From positions 1-64,000 of the forward strand of contig NZ_JAAXYO010000152.1 of the NCBI RefSeq assembly GCF_018854015.1: a DNA stretch of 64,000 bases, read 5' to 3'. This document shows, in pieces, positions 23,768-32,267 of this stretch. Positions within the stretch are counted from its first letter, which is position 1; each line of letters opens with the position of its first letter. Source of the DNA: Igneacidithiobacillus copahuensis. Its GTDB lineage: Bacteria > Pseudomonadota > Gammaproteobacteria > Acidithiobacillales > Acidithiobacillaceae. The notes under the pieces were generated by a model. The model ran no database searches and was not told the DNA's origin. It saw only the letters and a list, made by a program, of their open reading frames with translations. The position numbers and the translations under genes were made by a program.

Positions 23768-24169
23768 ATGGCATACAGTGAAAAGGTAATTGATCATTAC
23801 GAGAACCCCCGGAATGTGGGTGGGTTTGGTAAGGAAGATGCGGGTGTGGGCACCGGCATGGTTGGCGCGCCGGCCTGCGGCGACGTCATGCGCCTGCAGA
23901 TCAAGGTGAACGAACAGGGCATCATTGAAGACGCCAAGTTCAAGACCTACGGCTGCGGCTCCGCCATCGCCTCCAGTTCTCTGGTCACCGAGTGGGTGAA
24001 GGGCAAGACCCTGGATGAAGCGATGACCATCAAGAACAGCCAGATTGCGGAAGAACTGGAATTGCCTCCGGTCAAAATCCACTGTTCTGTGCTGGCCGAA
24101 GATGCAATCAAGGCGGCGATCGAGGACTATCGCAAGAAGTCCGGCGCTAGCTCCAGCGAAACTCACTAA
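23768..24169 (+). CDS. iscU: Fe-S cluster scaffold IscU
   Basis: This 133-residue scaffold receives sulfur from IscS and builds [2Fe-2S] clusters. The three ligand cysteines are in GAPACGDVM, TYGCGSAIASSS and KIHCSVLAEDAI. The HscA-recognition motif LPPVK directly precedes the last cysteine. Its length and start (MAYSEKVIDHYENPRNVG) are canonical. A good GGGAG lies before the ATG. Confidence 0.96.
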   Translation: MAYSEKVIDHYENPRNVGGFGKEDAGVGTGMVGAPACGDVMRLQIKVNEQGIIEDAKFKTYGCGSAIASSSLVTEWVKGKTLDEAMTIKNSQIAEELELPPVKIHCSVLAEDAIKAAIEDYRKKSGASSSETH

Positions 24170-24178
24170 GGTAGAGCG

Positions 24179-24502
24179 ATGGCACTGACGATGACGTCTG
24201 CCGCAGCGCGGCAGGTGCGCAAGAGCATCGAAAAGCGCGGGAAGGGACAGGGGATTCGCATCGGCGTGAAGACCAGTGGCTGTTCCGGCCTGTCTTATGT
24301 CATGGAATTTGTCGATCAGCCGCAGCCGGAAGATATTGTTTGCCAGCAGGATGACGTCAAGGTCTTCGTCGATCCTAAGAGCATGCTGTATCTGGACGGT
24401 ACCGAGCTGGATTTCACCCGCGAAGGTCTGAACGAGGGGTTCCGCTTCAACAATCCCAACGTGAAGGACACCTGCGGCTGTGGCGAGAGCTTTACCGTCT
24501 GA
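24179..24502 (+). CDS. iscA: Fe-S assembly A-type carrier IscA
   Basis: This 107-residue A-type carrier has the three conserved cysteines, one in SGCSGLSYVM and two in the C-terminal DTCGCGESF. It delivers clusters to apo-proteins, notably 4Fe-4S targets. Start and length match IscA of proteobacteria. It is co-transcribed with iscU (9-bp gap), and hscB starts 1 bp after the stop. Confidence 0.95.
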   Translation: MALTMTSAAARQVRKSIEKRGKGQGIRIGVKTSGCSGLSYVMEFVDQPQPEDIVCQQDDVKVFVDPKSMLYLDGTELDFTREGLNEGFRFNNPNVKDTCGCGESFTV

Positions 24503-24503
24503 C

Positions 24504-25115
24504 ATGACCCGGTGTGCTGTCTGTCAGGCGGAGATGGAGGCGGGCGCGGCCCTTTGCCCGCAGTGTGGGGCGTTGCAGCCGTTTGATCCCTCTCTCTCCC
24601 TCTTTGCCATCCTGGGCTTGGCCGAGGGCTTCGTCATCGATCCGGCAGCGTTGCGCTCGGCTGCACTCGAGCGTCTGCGCGCTGTCCATCCCGATCGTTT
24701 TGCCCAAGCCGATGGACGCACGCAACGGCAATCGCTGGAGTGGACTACACGCCTCAATGAGGCACAGGCGGTGTTGGGTGATCCGCTACGTCGCGGCGAT
24801 TACCTCTTTTCCCGTCACTTTGGCCAGTCCGCGTTAGGCGAGGAGATGGGCAGCCTGCGCGACCCAGAAGTCCTGATGCGCCAGATGGAGCGGCGTGAGG
24901 CCTTGGAAGAAGCCGCAGCCGTGCGGGATCAGGCAGCTCTGGAGCGTCTGCGTGCCGAGGCACATGCCGAGGAAAAACAAATCGAGGAGCAGCTTGCTGC
25001 GTCCTTCACTGCGCCCGAGGCCGGGCGCATTGCCCCGCTCCTGCAGGAGTGGCAGTATCTGCGCAAATTTCTCGCAGAAATCGATCAATACGAAGAGCGG
25101 TGGGATTTCGCCTGA
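24504..25115 (+). CDS. hscB: Fe-S co-chaperone HscB with zinc-finger N-terminus
   Basis: This 203-residue J-domain co-chaperone stimulates HscA and brings IscU. The J-domain HPD is in LRAVHPDRFAQA (about residue 55). The C-terminal helical bundle binds IscU. Unlike the E. coli protein (171 residues), it begins with a zinc-ribbon-like segment carrying two CxxC pairs (MTRCAVC and LCPQCG; C4, C7, C18, C21), as in eukaryotic HSC20. The ATG at 24504 excludes the extra upstream residues that overlap iscA. Confidence 0.92.
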   Translation: MTRCAVCQAEMEAGAALCPQCGALQPFDPSLSLFAILGLAEGFVIDPAALRSAALERLRAVHPDRFAQADGRTQRQSLEWTTRLNEAQAVLGDPLRRGDYLFSRHFGQSALGEEMGSLRDPEVLMRQMERREALEEAAAVRDQAALERLRAEAHAEEKQIEEQLAASFTAPEAGRIAPLLQEWQYLRKFLAEIDQYEERWDFA

Positions 25116-25140
25116 AGCCCACTCGCGCTGAGGAGCTTGC

Positions 25141-27012
25141 ATGGCGTTGTTACAAATAGCCGAACCTGGGCAGTCTACCGCCCCCCACGAACATCGCTTG
25201 GCGGTGGGGATCGATCTCGGGACCACCCATTCTTTGGTCGCGACGATTCGCTCTGCCCAACCCGCGGTGTTACGTGATTCTCAGGGGCGCTATCTCCTGC
25301 CGTCGGTGGTGCAATATCGTGCCGATGGTACGGTTCGCGTTGGTGAGGAGGCCCGCGCGGAGGCCGCCGCCGACCCCCACAATACCATTGCCTCGGTGAA
25401 GCGTCTGATGGGCCGCGGAGCGGAGGAATTGCAGACCCTGGCGGGGGCCTTGCCCTATCAGGTGCTTGCTGGCGAGGGCATGGTCCGCCTGCAAACTGTG
25501 CAGGGAGAAAAGACCCCGGTGGAAGTTTCCGCTGAGATTCTGCGCATATTGCGCCAGCGGGCGGAGGAGAGTCTGGGGGGTGAACTGACCGGAGCGGTGA
25601 TTACCGTCCCCGCCTATTTTGACGATGCCCAGCGCCAGGCCACCAAGGATGCCGCCCGGCTGGCGGGGATCAACGTCTTGCGCCTGTTGGCAGAGCCTAC
25701 CGCAGCAGCAGTGGCTTATGGCCTCGACAAGGGAGCGGAGGGACTCTTCGCCATTTATGACCTGGGCGGGGGCACCTTTGACCTGTCATTGCTGCGTTTG
25801 CAGAAGGGTGTCTTTGAGGTGCTGGCGACGGCTGGTGACGCCGCCCTGGGCGGTGATGACATGGATCGCCTGATTGCCGAACAGATCCTGGCGCATTTCG
25901 CCGAACAGGGAGACAGTAGTCCTGCTTGGCAGCGACAGGTGCTGCTCGCCGCGCGCGCCATCAAGGAGCGCCTGAGTAGCCTGGAGGAAGCCAGTGTCGA
26001 GCTGGTACTGCCAAGTGGCAAAGCCGTGCAGTGGCATCTGCGGCGCGAGCAACTTGAGAGCTGGATCGAACCGGTTATTCGTCGCAGCTTTGCGCCCTGC
26101 CGCCGGGCCCTGCGCGATGCCCATATTCGTCCGGAAGAAATCGACGGAGTTGTGCTGGTTGGAGGTGCCACCCGGGTACCCCTGTTGCGCCGCCTGGTCG
26201 CTGAACTGTTCGGACGGGAGCCGCTCTGTGATATCGATCCCGACCAGGTCGTCGCCCTGGGTGCCGCCATCCAGGCCGACGCCCTGGTTGGCAATCAGAG
26301 CGACGATCTGCTCCTCATGGATGTGCTGCCCCTGTCCCTGGGGCTGGAAACCATGGGGGGCCTGGTGGAGAAGATCATTCCACGCAACACCCCTATCCCG
26401 GTTGCCAAGGCACAGGAGTTCACCACTTTCAAAGACGGGCAGACGGCGATGAGCATCCACGTTCTGCAGGGAGAGCGGGAGAAGGTGGAAGACAATCGCT
26501 CTCTTGCCCGTTTCAGTCTGCGCGGTATCCCGCCGATGACCGCCGGGGCGGCGCGGATACGAGTCACCTTTCAGGTGGATGCAGATGGTCTGTTGGCGGT
26601 GAGTGCAGAAGAGGCGAGCACCGGCGTACGCGCCGAGGTGCAGGTCAAACCGTCCTATGGTCTGGACGATGCGGCGATTACCCGCATGTTGCGGGAGGCC
26701 ATCGCCCATGGCAAAGAGGACATCGAGCAACGGCGCCTTGCCGAAGCCCGGGTCGAGGGCGAGCGCGTCCGGGAGGCGCTGGATGCGGCCCTGGCCCAAG
26801 ACGGCAGTCTGTTGCAGTCTGACGAACGCGCCGGGATCGACGCGGCGCGGGCCGAATTGCTGCATGCTCTGGGCGGTGATTCTGCCACCGCGATCGATCA
26901 TGCCGCTGAGGCGGTCGAGAAGGCAGCCGAGGTGCTTGTCGAGCGACGCATGAATCAAGCCGTGCGCAAAGCGATGGCGGGCCATTCCATCGACGAGTGG
27001 AGCGAGAAATGA
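25141..27012 (+). CDS. hscA: Fe-S assembly chaperone HscA
   Basis: This 623-residue specialised Hsp70 drives cluster release from IscU with HscB. ATPase-domain signatures are VGIDLGTTHSLVA, IYDLGGGTFDLSLL and GVVLVGGATRVPLLRRLV. The substrate-binding domain starts after the linker LLLMDVLPLSLGLETMGG. Length matches HscA rather than DnaK, and there is no acidic EEVD-like tail. Its stop overlaps the ferredoxin start (ATGA). Confidence 0.95.
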   Translation: MALLQIAEPGQSTAPHEHRLAVGIDLGTTHSLVATIRSAQPAVLRDSQGRYLLPSVVQYRADGTVRVGEEARAEAAADPHNTIASVKRLMGRGAEELQTLAGALPYQVLAGEGMVRLQTVQGEKTPVEVSAEILRILRQRAEESLGGELTGAVITVPAYFDDAQRQATKDAARLAGINVLRLLAEPTAAAVAYGLDKGAEGLFAIYDLGGGTFDLSLLRLQKGVFEVLATAGDAALGGDDMDRLIAEQILAHFAEQGDSSPAWQRQVLLAARAIKERLSSLEEASVELVLPSGKAVQWHLRREQLESWIEPVIRRSFAPCRRALRDAHIRPEEIDGVVLVGGATRVPLLRRLVAELFGREPLCDIDPDQVVALGAAIQADALVGNQSDDLLLMDVLPLSLGLETMGGLVEKIIPRNTPIPVAKAQEFTTFKDGQTAMSIHVLQGEREKVEDNRSLARFSLRGIPPMTAGAARIRVTFQVDADGLLAVSAEEASTGVRAEVQVKPSYGLDDAAITRMLREAIAHGKEDIEQRRLAEARVEGERVREALDAALAQDGSLLQSDERAGIDAARAELLHALGGDSATAIDHAAEAVEKAAEVLVERRMNQAVRKAMAGHSIDEWSEK

Positions 27013-27347
27013 CGAAAATCCGATTTTTACCCCATGCCGAAATCTGCCCGGAAGGGCGAGAGATCGATGCTACGCCTGGCGAAAGCATCATCGATGCAGC
27101 GCTGCGCAATGACCTGCATATCGAGCATGCCTGCGAGATGTCCTGTGCTTGTACAACCTGCCACGTGATTGTGCGTGAGGGCTTTGACAGCCTCGAGCCC
27201 GCCGAGGAAAAAGAAGAGGATCTGCTCGATCGCGCCTGGGGGCTGGAACCCTGCTCGCGCCTGAGTTGTCAGGCCAAGGTGGCGGAGACCGATCTGCTGA
27301 TCGAGATCCCCAAGTACACCATCAACCTGGAAAAGGAGCGTCACTGA
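27009..27347 (+). CDS. fdx: ISC [2Fe-2S] ferredoxin
   Basis: This 112-residue adrenodoxin-like ferredoxin has cluster ligands in CEMSCACTTC (three Cys with C-x5-C-x2-C spacing) and one more in EPCSRLSCQ. It supplies electrons to cluster synthesis on IscU. The start at 27009 overlaps the hscA stop and gives the normal N-terminus MTKIRFLPHAE. The stop overlaps the iscX start. Confidence 0.95.
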   Translation: MTKIRFLPHAEICPEGREIDATPGESIIDAALRNDLHIEHACEMSCACTTCHVIVREGFDSLEPAEEKEEDLLDRAWGLEPCSRLSCQAKVAETDLLIEIPKYTINLEKERH

Positions 27348-27541
27348 TGCGTTGGACCGACACGCAAGAAATCGCTATCTCGCTGGACGAAGCGCACCCA
27401 GACGCCGATGTGCAACACCTGCGCTTTACCGATCTGCACCGCTGGATCGTGGAACTTACTGATTTTGAAGACGATCCAGAGGCTTCCAACGAGCGCATCC
27501 TGGAGGCTATCCAGATGGCCTGGCTGTCCGAGCGCGACTGA
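27347..27541 (+). CDS. iscX: IscX (YfhJ-like) Fe-S accessory protein
   Basis: This small acidic 64-residue protein begins MRWTDTQEIAISL and contains the family signature LRFTDLHRWI...LTDFEDDP. It binds IscS and iron and modulates IscS activity. Its ATG shares one base with the fdx stop. Frames starting upstream at 27266 overlap fdx and are not real. Confidence 0.93.
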   Translation: MRWTDTQEIAISLDEAHPDADVQHLRFTDLHRWIVELTDFEDDPEASNERILEAIQMAWLSERD

Positions 27542-27550
27542 GGACGCCTC

Positions 27551-28615
27551 GTGGCGCGGGTGGTGGTCGCCCTGTCGGGCGGAGTCGATTCCGCCGTGGC
27601 CGCTGCTTTATTGCAGGAGGCCGGCCACGATCTGTTGGGCGTGACCATGCGGCTGTGGCCGAAAAGTCGCTGCTGCGACGAGAAAGACATCGAAGACGCC
27701 GCCGAGCTCTGTGCTCAGCTCGGCATTCCCTATCAGGTGCTCGATTACCGGGAGCGCTTTCGTAGCGAAATCGTCGATCCCTTCATCGCTGCCTATCAGG
27801 AGGGCCGCACACCCAATCCCTGTACCCGCTGTAATCAGGTCCTGAAATTTTCCGCTCTCTGGCAGGAGGCAGACGCGCTCGACGCAGACTACCTGGCAAC
27901 GGGTCATTATGTGCGTCAAGTTCGCTCTGCGGCGGCGGAAATCTGGCGCGGCGTCGATGAACGCAAAGATCAGTCCTATTTTCTCTATGCGATCGAGCGG
28001 GACTTGTTGCCGCGCTTGCTCTTTCCCCTTGGTGCCTTACGCAAAGAGGAAGTGCGCGCCATCGCCAAGGCGCGTGCGCTGCCGGTGGCCGGCAAGCAGG
28101 AGTCCCAGGATGTCTGCTTTGTTGCCGGTGACTATCGCAGCTTCTTGCGGGAACAGGGGGTATCCGGGCGCCCAGGGAATATCGTCAATCTGCAGGGCGA
28201 GGTACTTGGTACCCACGATGGCGTCATCAACTTTACCGTCGGTCAACGGCGGGGAATCGGTGGTGGCAGTGCGGTGCCTTTGTATGTCCTCGCAGTAAAT
28301 GCCAAGCGCGATCAGGTGCGCGTGGGACCCGCAGAATACTTGTATCAGGACCAGTTGCGTATCCACGAGTGCAATTGGCTTGCTGAGCTTTCACCTGATC
28401 GAGAAGAGCGCGTAACCGTCAAACTGCGTTACGCCGCGCCGCCCGTCGCCGCAACCCTGCGCCTGGGGCAGGGCGGAGAAGCCTCTTTGCTTCTCGACGC
28501 CGCGCAGCGCGCGGTTACCCCCGGGCAAGCGGCAGTCTGTTACCAGGACGAGCGCCTGCTGGGTGGGGGCATCATTGCGGAGTTTGGCATTTCTGCCGAT
28601 TCTGCGTCAGAATGA
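27551..28615 (+). CDS. mnmA: tRNA-specific 2-thiouridylase MnmA
   Basis: This 354-residue enzyme introduces the 2-thio group at wobble uridine 34 of Lys, Glu and Gln tRNAs, using sulfur originally from IscS. The ATP pyrophosphatase loop is VVALSGGVDSAVAAALL. The catalytic cysteines are in NPCTRCN and QDVCFVAGDYRSFL. The GTG start lies 9 bp after iscX, so it may be the last gene of the ISC transcript, which makes functional sense. Confidence 0.94.
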   Translation: MARVVVALSGGVDSAVAAALLQEAGHDLLGVTMRLWPKSRCCDEKDIEDAAELCAQLGIPYQVLDYRERFRSEIVDPFIAAYQEGRTPNPCTRCNQVLKFSALWQEADALDADYLATGHYVRQVRSAAAEIWRGVDERKDQSYFLYAIERDLLPRLLFPLGALRKEEVRAIAKARALPVAGKQESQDVCFVAGDYRSFLREQGVSGRPGNIVNLQGEVLGTHDGVINFTVGQRRGIGGGSAVPLYVLAVNAKRDQVRVGPAEYLYQDQLRIHECNWLAELSPDREERVTVKLRYAAPPVAATLRLGQGGEASLLLDAAQRAVTPGQAAVCYQDERLLGGGIIAEFGISADSASE

Positions 28616-28637
28616 TTGCTTCCACGGGAGCGTTGAT

Positions 28638-29381
28638 ATGGCTGAGGAAAGCAACGAGCAGCAAATCTTTCGGGTCCTCGTAGTGGAGGATGAAGAAGGC
28701 ATCCAGCAGCTCCTTCGCCTGACCCTGCAGAAGCATGGCTTTGCAGTGTCCTGTGCAGGAAGCGTCGAGGCAGCCGAGGACCTTCTCCATGATCCAGTGC
28801 CGCATCTGATCATTCTCGACTGGATGCTCCCCGGGGAAAGCGGTATTGCCTGGTGTCGCAATCTCCGGCGGCGGCACAAGCTACAGGGTCTCCCCATCAT
28901 TTTGCTTACCGCCCGTGGGGAAGAGGGCGATCGTGTGCATGGTCTGGAGTCCGGCGCCGATGACTATCTCGCCAAGCCCTTCTCGCCGCGAGAGCTGGTA
29001 GCGCGAGTGCAGGCTCTGTTGCGCCGCAGTTACGGTGGCCTTAGCCCCAATCGGGTACAGATTGGCGAACTCAGTATCGACGTCACGGCACATCGCGTTA
29101 CCCTGAACGGCCGTCATGTGCCAATGGGGCCCACGGAGTTCCGTATACTGCGCCTCTTTGTCACCAATCCCGACCGGGTGTATAGCCGTGATGCCCTGCT
29201 CGATCTCATCTGGGGGCGTCAGACCTATATCGAAGAGCGTACCGTAGACGTGCATATCCGCCGCCTGCGCCGCTGCCTTGAAAAGGTCCACTACGCTCAC
29301 ATCATCGAGACGGTGCGGGGAGAAGGCTATCGCTGCAATCCCCTGCCACAAAGCCCAGAACTCGCCAGCGAAGCGCCATGA
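28638..29381 (+). CDS. phoB: Phosphate response regulator PhoB
   Basis: This 247-residue OmpR-class response regulator has a receiver domain (about 15-130) with the phosphoacceptor in IILDWMLPGESG and the conserved Lys in DDYLAKPFSPREL. The C-terminal winged helix includes GPTEFRILRLFVTNPDRVYS. Phosphorylated PhoB binds 11-bp-phased TGTCA repeats, and two such boxes occur in this window. The start at 28638 has GGAG upstream; longer frames overlap mnmA. The stop overlaps phoR. PhoB rather than another OmpR member is inferred from phoR, pstB and phoU beside it. Confidence 0.93.
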   Translation: MAEESNEQQIFRVLVVEDEEGIQQLLRLTLQKHGFAVSCAGSVEAAEDLLHDPVPHLIILDWMLPGESGIAWCRNLRRRHKLQGLPIILLTARGEEGDRVHGLESGADDYLAKPFSPRELVARVQALLRRSYGGLSPNRVQIGELSIDVTAHRVTLNGRHVPMGPTEFRILRLFVTNPDRVYSRDALLDLIWGRQTYIEERTVDVHIRRLRRCLEKVHYAHIIETVRGEGYRCNPLPQSPELASEAP

Positions 29382-30730
29382 ACCATCTGCGCGCCTGGGT
29401 TCCCGCCCTGCTGCCTCTGGCGATGCTACTGGCGTGGAACTTTCTCGGGGCACCTAGCACTTCTCTTATCTCTTTTTTTTGGGCTTCCGTCATCTTTTAT
29501 GCCCTCTGGGTGGGCTGGCACCGACAAGAGGCCCTGCGCTTTCGCGTCTGGTTTCGGGAGAAAACGACGCGAATCCCGCCGATGAGCAGCGGCATCTGGG
29601 AAGAAACCTTTGCCGAGGGCTATCACTGGCGGCGGCATCAGGAAATCCGCCAGCAGCAGCTCAATCAGCAGATCATGCAACTTCGCGACGCCTTGCAGAC
29701 CTTACCCGACGCGCTGGTATTGATGGATGAAGAAGGACGCCTGTTGTGGATGAATCCGGCCGCGGTCGAGCTGTTCCACCTGCACTGGCCGGAGGATTTG
29801 GGCAAGCCGCTGTCTTTCTGGCTCCGCCTGCCGCACATCCAGGAATTTCTTGTTGGCGCTGGCCCTGGCAATCTCTCCCTGCAGTTTCCGGACCGGCCGG
29901 AGGCGGTTTTTGAGGCGTTACGCTATCCCCTGGGAGACGCGGGGACCCTGGTCCTGTTTCGCGATGTCTCCCGCCTGCGGCAGCTGGAACAGGTGCGGCA
30001 AGATTTTGTCGCTAACGTATCCCACGAGTTGCGAAGTCCGTTGACGGTGATTCAGGGTTTTCTCGAAAACCTTCTCGATGGCCCCCTGGGGCAGGACGAA
30101 GAGGTAGGTCCACAGCTGCGTCTCATGGAAGAGCAGGGTAAACGGATGCAGTCGCTGGTCGAAAACCTGCTGTCTCTGGCCCGAATCGAAAGTGCCGAGC
30201 CCGATCCACAGCGCTGTGAAACGGTTTTTGTCGCGCAGATGGTGGAGCGCGCAAGGGAAAGCCTGATGACATCGATCGTGGAAAAACGACTCTCCTTGCA
30301 CCTGGACCTGGAGTTTGGTCTGGCGCTCTGGGCCGAACCGCTGGATATTCACAGCATCGTCCAGAATCTCCTGGAGAACGCCGTAAAGTACACGCCGTCA
30401 GGTCGCGATATCCATGTGCGCTGGACGGCGGGGGACGGTCGGCTGATGCTGAGCGTGCGTGATACTGGTGATGGCATATCGCGCGAACATCTGCAGCGCG
30501 TCACCGAGCGTTTTTACCGGGTGGACAAAGGGCGCTCCCGGCGGGTAGGGGGCACCGGTCTGGGACTCTCGATCGTTCGCCACACCGCGGAGCGTTACGC
30601 TGGTAGCCTGCGCGTGCGTAGCGAGGTGGGAAAGGGCTCAGAATTTACCGTCTTGTTCCCTATGGATCTGGCGCGGCGTGGGAACTACTGGCAAGACGAT
30701 GAGGAAGCGCATGTCATCAAAGTGTCATAA
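29378..30730 (+). CDS. phoR: Phosphate sensor histidine kinase PhoR
   Basis: This 450-residue membrane kinase has two N-terminal hydrophobic helices (about 8-48) without a real periplasmic domain. A PAS domain follows (about 105-210, ALVLMDEEGRLLWMN), then the phospho-acceptor His216 in FVANVSHELRSPLTVIQGFL, and a HATPase domain with NLLENAVKYTPSG and GGTGLGLSIVRH. The lack of an external sensor fits PhoR receiving its signal through PstB and PhoU. Its 3' end carries a Pho box for the next gene. Confidence 0.93.
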   Translation: MNHLRAWVPALLPLAMLLAWNFLGAPSTSLISFFWASVIFYALWVGWHRQEALRFRVWFREKTTRIPPMSSGIWEETFAEGYHWRRHQEIRQQQLNQQIMQLRDALQTLPDALVLMDEEGRLLWMNPAAVELFHLHWPEDLGKPLSFWLRLPHIQEFLVGAGPGNLSLQFPDRPEAVFEALRYPLGDAGTLVLFRDVSRLRQLEQVRQDFVANVSHELRSPLTVIQGFLENLLDGPLGQDEEVGPQLRLMEEQGKRMQSLVENLLSLARIESAEPDPQRCETVFVAQMVERARESLMTSIVEKRLSLHLDLEFGLALWAEPLDIHSIVQNLLENAVKYTPSGRDIHVRWTAGDGRLMLSVRDTGDGISREHLQRVTERFYRVDKGRSRRVGGTGLGLSIVRHTAERYAGSLRVRSEVGKGSEFTVLFPMDLARRGNYWQDDEEAHVIKVS

Positions 30731-30744
30731 TTGTCCGGTATACT
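30712..30744 (+). promoter_or_regulatory. Pho box and -10 for pstB inside the end of phoR
   Basis: TGTCAT at 30712 and TGTCAT at 30723 are exactly 11 bp apart, and TATACT (30739-30744) lies about 10 bp after the box. That is the standard PhoB-dependent promoter geometry. The phoR stop codon lies at the end of the second repeat. Predicts a phosphate-inducible pstB-phoU-ppx transcript within the phoBR operon. Confidence 0.82.
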
Positions 30745-30775
30745 GCCGGGCAGGATCGGTCTCGGGGAGCTATTT

Positions 30776-31537
30776 GTGACGGAAAACGCGAAAATTGCGG
30801 TGCGCAATCTCGATTTTTACTACGGCGACAACAAATCCTTGAAAGGCATCAATCTGGATCTGCCGGGGAACCAGGTAACCGCCTTCATCGGTCCATCAGG
30901 CTGTGGTAAGTCGACCCTGTTGCGGGTTTTCAATCGCATGTACTCGCTCTACCCAGGGCAGCGGGCGACCGGGCAGGTACTGCTCGATGGTGAGGACATC
31001 CTCTCCCCCAGCTACAATGTGAATCTGCTGCGTGCTCGAGTGGGTATGGTGTTCCAGAAACCCACCCCATTCCCGATGTCTATTTACGACAATATTTCTT
31101 TTGGCATCAAACTCTATGAGAAGCTGCGCAAGGTGGAACTCGACGAGCGGGTAGAGCAGGCCTTGCGGCAAGCGGCGCTTTGGGATGAAGTCAAGGACAA
31201 CCTCAAGAAGAGTGGCCTCAGCCTTTCGGGTGGCCAACAGCAACGCCTGTGCATCGCCCGCGCCGTGGCTGTGCGTCCCGAGGTCATCCTTCTCGACGAA
31301 CCCACCTCGGCACTGGATCCCATTGCGACGCTGAAGATCGAGGAACTGGTGGCAGAATTGCGCGAGCATTTCACTCTGCTGATCGTGACGCACAACATGC
31401 AGCAGGCAGCGCGAGTCTCTGATTATACTGCGTTTATGTATCTCGGCGAGATGGTTGAGTATGGCCCCACGCAGCAATTGTTCACCAACCCGCAAAAAAA
31501 GCAGACGGAAGATTACATTACCGGTCGATATGGCTGA
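30776..31537 (+). CDS. pstB: Phosphate ABC transporter ATPase PstB
   Basis: This 253-residue ATPase has Walker A FIGPSGCGKSTLLRVFNRM, Q-loop VGMVFQKPTPFPMSIYDN, signature LSGGQQQRLCIARA and Walker B VILLDEPTSALDP. KPTPFPMSI is characteristic of PstB. GTG at 30776 follows GGGGAG at 8 nt. The frame extends to 30731, but that would place the start before the -10. The permeases PstC and PstA and the binding protein PstS are not here, which is unusual. PstB also participates in signalling phosphate status to PhoR. Confidence 0.93.
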   Translation: MTENAKIAVRNLDFYYGDNKSLKGINLDLPGNQVTAFIGPSGCGKSTLLRVFNRMYSLYPGQRATGQVLLDGEDILSPSYNVNLLRARVGMVFQKPTPFPMSIYDNISFGIKLYEKLRKVELDERVEQALRQAALWDEVKDNLKKSGLSLSGGQQQRLCIARAVAVRPEVILLDEPTSALDPIATLKIEELVAELREHFTLLIVTHNMQQAARVSDYTAFMYLGEMVEYGPTQQLFTNPQKKQTEDYITGRYG

Positions 31538-31551
31538 GGAGGTTCCTTGCT

Positions 31552-32262
31552 ATGAATTCAGATCCCCATGTTTCGCAACGCTTTGATGATGAACTTCATG
31601 CAGTGCATGAGCTCGTACACCGCATGGCGGGCGTCGTCGAAGAGCAGATGCGCAACGCCTTGACGGCGCTTTTGCAGCAGGACGAGTCACTGGCCAATGA
31701 AGTCGTCGGTGGTGACAACGTCGTCAACGGCTATGAGCTACGCATCGAAGAGGAGTGCATCAACATCCTGGTCCGGCGTCAGCCAGCGGCTGGAGACCTA
31801 CGTTTGGTAATGACCCTGATCAAGTCCATTGCCGACCTCGAACGGATCGGAGACAAGGCGGTAAAGATCGCCAGCATGGCGCTGTCGATGCAACGCAGCA
31901 GCGCCAGTATCAATGGCCGTTTTCTGCGGGATATCAAAACCATGGGGGACTATGCCCTGGGAATGCTTCGTCGCGCCATGGACGCCCTGGCCAATGGTGA
32001 TGCGGATGCTGCCCTGGAGATCGCCAAGGGTGACGAGGAGCTCAATCAGGAATACCGCGCTGCGTTGCGCCGCCTGATCACCTACATGATGGAAGATCCG
32101 CGCACCATTACCCCGGCTATCGACGCCCTCTTCGTAGCCAAGGCTTTGGAACGCGTGGGTGATCATGCGCGTAACCTCTGCGAGTATGTCATCTACCTTG
32201 TCAAAGGCGTCAACGTCCGTCATATTCCCTTGGAGGAAGTTCGCCAACAGTTTCAGGATTGA
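31552..32262 (+). CDS. phoU: Phosphate signalling protein PhoU
   Basis: This 236-residue all-helical protein has two PhoU repeats (about 15-105 and 120-215), each with the acidic metal-binding pattern (ELRIEEECINILVRRQPAAG and the KALERVGDHARNL region). It links PstB to PhoR and keeps the Pho system off in phosphate-rich medium. A GGAGG lies upstream of the ATG and the stop precedes ppx by 5 bp. Together with pstB and ppx it connects phosphate sensing to polyphosphate turnover. Confidence 0.94.
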   Translation: MNSDPHVSQRFDDELHAVHELVHRMAGVVEEQMRNALTALLQQDESLANEVVGGDNVVNGYELRIEEECINILVRRQPAAGDLRLVMTLIKSIADLERIGDKAVKIASMALSMQRSSASINGRFLRDIKTMGDYALGMLRRAMDALANGDADAALEIAKGDEELNQEYRAALRRLITYMMEDPRTITPAIDALFVAKALERVGDHARNLCEYVIYLVKGVNVRHIPLEEVRQQFQD

Positions 32263-32267
32263 ATCTC

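Noticed and set aside
22301..24505. 734-codon minus-strand frame opposite iscS-iscU-iscA
   Set aside because: Mirror frame caused by GC-rich codon use. It lies antisense to well-identified genes and has no recognisable domain or ribosome-binding site.
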